Source: Enterobacter asburiae (GTDB taxonomy: Bacteria; Pseudomonadota; Gammaproteobacteria; Enterobacterales; Enterobacteriaceae). From it: a DNA stretch of 64,000 nucleotides. The stretch lies in contig JAAQVN010000001.1 in NCBI GenBank assembly GCA_011754535.1, forward strand, positions 62,001 through 126,000, given 5' to 3'. Under the pieces are notes generated by a model. The model did no database searches, was not told the DNA's origin, and saw only the letters and a list, made by a program, of their open reading frames with translations. Every line of letters starts with the position of its first letter. The first letter of the stretch is position 1. A program made the position numbers and the translations under genes. This document shows, piece by piece, positions 61,559 through 64,000 of the stretch.

Positions 61559-62935
61559 TCATTTATTTTTGTCTATGGCGTTTTCTAGAAAATCAAAGAA
61601 TTCCTTCACTAATTTATCATTGTTATTTTCGGTAAAGCCTCGCTTGTAAAATCCCATGCATGCAGAAAAAATTGCCCTGCTAGTTAATTCGCTATATTGG
61701 GATGAATACAAAGGTTCAACTCCTCGGTATAGAGACCAGGCTCCATGAGCTATGTCAGATCTAATTTCATACATTTCTTTAGCAACCTTATCCCAGTCCT
61801 TTTCATTTGGATAATAAATTGAAACTAATGATGAAATGCGTCTAGTGAAGTTCTTTGTAGTTGAAGAATCTTTTTTCTCACTTGGTAGACTCACAAGTCT
61901 TTCGAGGGCTGTTGCTAATTTCACTATGCGTGAACTTTCATCCTTATCTTGTTGCGCGCTACTAAATAAATAGATGGCATCAATTAATCGGTCAGAAATG
62001 ATAGATCTTTCATTAGGCTCGATGGCTAAGTCAATTAGCTGAGATAACACCTCTCCTAAATCGGAACAGTAATCTTCCTCAAATTTATCCCAGAACTTAT
62101 CACTCCATACAACCCTACCTATAGATGAATGATTATAATTGAAATTACTATTAGATTTTTTTGTGAAATAAAAACCTTCGTAGTTAGGATAGGGACTAGT
62201 TGATAAACTTAAAAAGTGTGGCGATATTTTATAGTGCTCGCTAAATAAATGTAGTATCCCAACTACAAAGCCTGCTATATTTTTAGCGATTCGCTCTCTA
62301 CTCTTTTTAGAGCGTTTACTTATTGGGGTTTTTAGGAAATGCTCATAGGGGTATTTATGAGAAAGGCAATATCTCGTTGACAATGCAAGCTGGTCTTCAG
62401 TCAATGCATCACCAATTATTGAATACATTTTCTTTGATGAGATTATTTCAGCGCGACCAATTGAAATTTTATCTTTGATTAGGCCGTGAGCTAACACAGG
62501 GAAATAGAACTCTTCTTCTACCATTTCCCTTTTTATCATTTTAAATGCATTGTTAAGGATTCTTGTGCATCCTTTAATTCCATCTTCACCATCATCGATG
62601 AATATGTGAATATATAGACTGTCCTTTATTTTTGCCACTAATTCATCCACAGCAACCAACATCTCTAATCTATTCGATTTGATATATCTTGCTGCTATGG
62701 AATATAGCCTTTCATTTGAAAGGTATGAAAGATGGATTTGCCTTCTTGGGGTGTTATTGTTTTTCTCTATAAGCTCACACGGAGTGTCTATAGTCATTCC
62801 TATTGAACCAAGGGGACGATCATATTCTTTTCGATAGAAATCTTTAAAATTAGATGAAGCTAATTCTTTATTTATTCTATATGCTTCAGAAATAATAAAA
62901 TCAAAATCCGTAACATCTTGTAAACTTGCGCTCAT
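61559..62935 (-). CDS. HEPN-domain protein in the P4 cargo hotspot (candidate antiphage RNase, ApeA-like C-terminus)
   Basis: A 458-residue protein from ATG 62935 (MSASLQDVTD), with GTGGTGAAA before it; a GTG at 62947 overlapping int is possible. The N-terminal ~300 residues match nothing I recognise. The C-terminal ~130 residues have the layout of ApeA-like HEPN domains: a helix with KLATALERLVSLPSEKKDSSTTKNFTRRISSLV, then YEIRSDIAHGAWSLYRG, carrying the R-x4-H ribonuclease motif (about residue 390). HEPN RNases commonly act in abortive phage defence. It is AT-rich, unlike the satellite core, and is transcribed with int. Confidence 0.8.
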   Translation of the reverse strand: MSASLQDVTDFDFIISEAYRINKELASSNFKDFYRKEYDRPLGSIGMTIDTPCELIEKNNNTPRRQIHLSYLSNERLYSIAARYIKSNRLEMLVAVDELVAKIKDSLYIHIFIDDGEDGIKGCTRILNNAFKMIKREMVEEEFYFPVLAHGLIKDKISIGRAEIISSKKMYSIIGDALTEDQLALSTRYCLSHKYPYEHFLKTPISKRSKKSRERIAKNIAGFVVGILHLFSEHYKISPHFLSLSTSPYPNYEGFYFTKKSNSNFNYNHSSIGRVVWSDKFWDKFEEDYCSDLGEVLSQLIDLAIEPNERSIISDRLIDAIYLFSSAQQDKDESSRIVKLATALERLVSLPSEKKDSSTTKNFTRRISSLVSIYYPNEKDWDKVAKEMYEIRSDIAHGAWSLYRGVEPLYSSQYSELTSRAIFSACMGFYKRGFTENNNDKLVKEFFDFLENAIDKNK

Positions 62936-62940
62936 GATTT

Positions 62941-64000
62941 TCACCACGTTGTATTAATAAGAAGATCACTATACCATTGCAGCATTTTCTTTCGTTCTTC
63001 TAAATATTGAGCATGATTATATATGCCGCGTATTTTATTTTTATCCGCATGCGCTAATTGCATTTCAATCCATGCACTTTCAAAACCTTGTTCGTGCAAG
63101 ATAGTGGACATTGTATGCCTGAAACCGTGGCCAGTAGCACGTCCTTTATAACCTAATAATTCAATTACTTGTGACACAGTTTCTTTAGAAATAGGTTTGC
63201 TACGGTTATTTCTTCCAATAAATATATAAGGATAATGTCCAGTTATTGGTTTAAGCTGCTTAAAGAGGTCAATAACTTGAGTAGATAAAGGAACAAGGTG
63301 AGGTCTACGCATCTTCATGCGTTCTGCTGGAATTTGCCATACCCCTTTATCTAAATCAACTTCATCCCAAGTAGCAAAACGCATCTCCTGAGTTCGTACA
63401 CCTGTTAACATGATTATTTTTGTAGCATTTTTAGTAATAATGCTACCTGTATACGCTTCTAAATCGCGAATAAAATGTGGTAATTCTTCGGCAGATAAAA
63501 ACGGGTGGTGTTTTTGCTTGTGAACGGCCAGCGCTATAGCTAAGTCAGGGGCAGGATTATACTCAGCACGACCTGTTATGATCGCATAGCGAAACACTTC
63601 TCCACATCTTTGTCGCACCTTTCGGGTTTTCTCTAAAGCTCCACGTTTTTCAATGCGTCGCAGCACCTCAAGCAACTCTAATGGCTTAATCTCACCTATA
63701 GGTCGTTTACCTATAAAAGGGAAAACATCCTGCTCAAATGTTTTGATGATTTCCTCTCGGTAAGCAACTGTCCAACGATCGGCTTTAGTTGAATGCCACT
63801 CACGGCTTACTGATTCGAAAGAGTTTTCTGTTGATAGCTTTTGAGCGAGTTTTAATGCTTTGCGTTCCTCTACCGGGTCAATGCCATTAGCAACTTGCTT
63901 ACGGGCGGTGTCACGCTTCTCACGTGCTTCTGCAAGGCTTACCAAATCGTAGCTACCGAATGACATTAACCGCGCTTTCCCAGCAAAGCGGAAACGGAAA
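62941..64000 (-). CDS. int: P4-type tyrosine integrase, N-terminal end off window
   Basis: The frame continues past an internal ATG at 63966 to the window edge (FRFAGKARLMSFGSYDLVSLAEAREKRDTARK), which is the usual DUF4102 N-terminal region of P4-type integrases, so the true start lies beyond 64000. A SAM-like core-binding domain follows, then the catalytic domain with Arg in TGVRTQEMRFATWDEVD, HGFRH in ATGHGFRHTMSTILHEQG and the nucleophile Tyr near IYNHAQYLEERKKML. It recombines attP with a tRNA or similar bacterial site. The attachment site should lie just right of the window. It ends a few bases before the HEPN gene start. Confidence 0.93.
   Translation of the reverse strand, partial: FRFRFAGKARLMSFGSYDLVSLAEAREKRDTARKQVANGIDPVEERKALKLAQKLSTENSFESVSREWHSTKADRWTVAYREEIIKTFEQDVFPFIGKRPIGEIKPLELLEVLRRIEKRGALEKTRKVRQRCGEVFRYAIITGRAEYNPAPDLAIALAVHKQKHHPFLSAEELPHFIRDLEAYTGSIITKNATKIIMLTGVRTQEMRFATWDEVDLDKGVWQIPAERMKMRRPHLVPLSTQVIDLFKQLKPITGHYPYIFIGRNNRSKPISKETVSQVIELLGYKGRATGHGFRHTMSTILHEQGFESAWIEMQLAHADKNKIRGIYNHAQYLEERKKMLQWYSDLLINTTW

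Overview
The window looks like the chromosome of an Enterobacter-type member of the Enterobacteriaceae. The evidence is close matches to blc, hydroxyisourate hydrolase, MlrA/BluR-type MerR and SymE proteins, a chaperone-usher fimbrial operon, REP-like GC-rich palindromes and a P4-type phage satellite. No rRNA, tRNA, CRISPR array or insertion sequence was seen.

Region 1 (1-29.9 kb) is a large contact-dependent inhibition (CDI) locus. The 3' part of one cdiA-type exoprotein gene (start off the left edge) ends in a VENN-delimited toxin with an Imm8-like immunity gene. Three displaced toxin/immunity cassettes follow. They share flanking sequence with the resident gene, so they could replace its toxin tip by homologous recombination. 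After an ~840-base gap comes a second, complete cdiA-type gene of 5144 codons with its own toxin and immunity gene. No cdiB transporter gene is visible; it probably lies left of the window.

Region 2 (29.9-38 kb) is ordinary chromosome. It has an ECF sigma/anti-sigma pair that probably controls itself and a periplasmic beta-propeller/NTF2-like pair through a shared promoter motif, an alpha-carbonic anhydrase, an ATPase with a LexA box, a DUF523/DUF1722 protein, hydroxyisourate hydrolase, a MerR regulator and the lipocalin blc. A scrap of a second copy of the ATPase gene sits at the junction with the CDI locus.

Region 3 (38-47.2 kb) is a fimbrial operon (major pilin, chaperone, usher, minor pilin, adhesin) with regulators beside it: a LuxR-type protein, a ToxR/CadC-like membrane regulator with a small membrane partner, and a GlxA-family AraC regulator.

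Region 4 (47.2-51.7 kb) has a methyltransferase, an acetyltransferase, an orphan type VI hcp gene with three unrecognised neighbours, and a SymE-type toxin.

Region 5 (51.7-64 kb) is AT-rich accessory DNA followed by a P4-like satellite. It contains a ribbon-helix-helix gene with operator-like repeats, an unknown membrane-anchored protein, and a type II (Ec86/St85-like) retron whose msr-msd RNA can be folded by eye. The satellite backbone follows: crr and ori iterons, alpha primase-helicase, orf106, kil/Icd-like, an immunity-RNA region, Vis/AlpA, sid, an Ogr/delta activator, psu, a cos-like site and the integrase, which runs off the right edge. Between cos/psu and int, the known cargo position of P4 satellites, is a 458-residue protein with a C-terminal HEPN RNase motif. 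It is the best candidate in the window for a poorly described antiphage system. The retron and the HEPN gene sit on opposite flanks of the satellite core.
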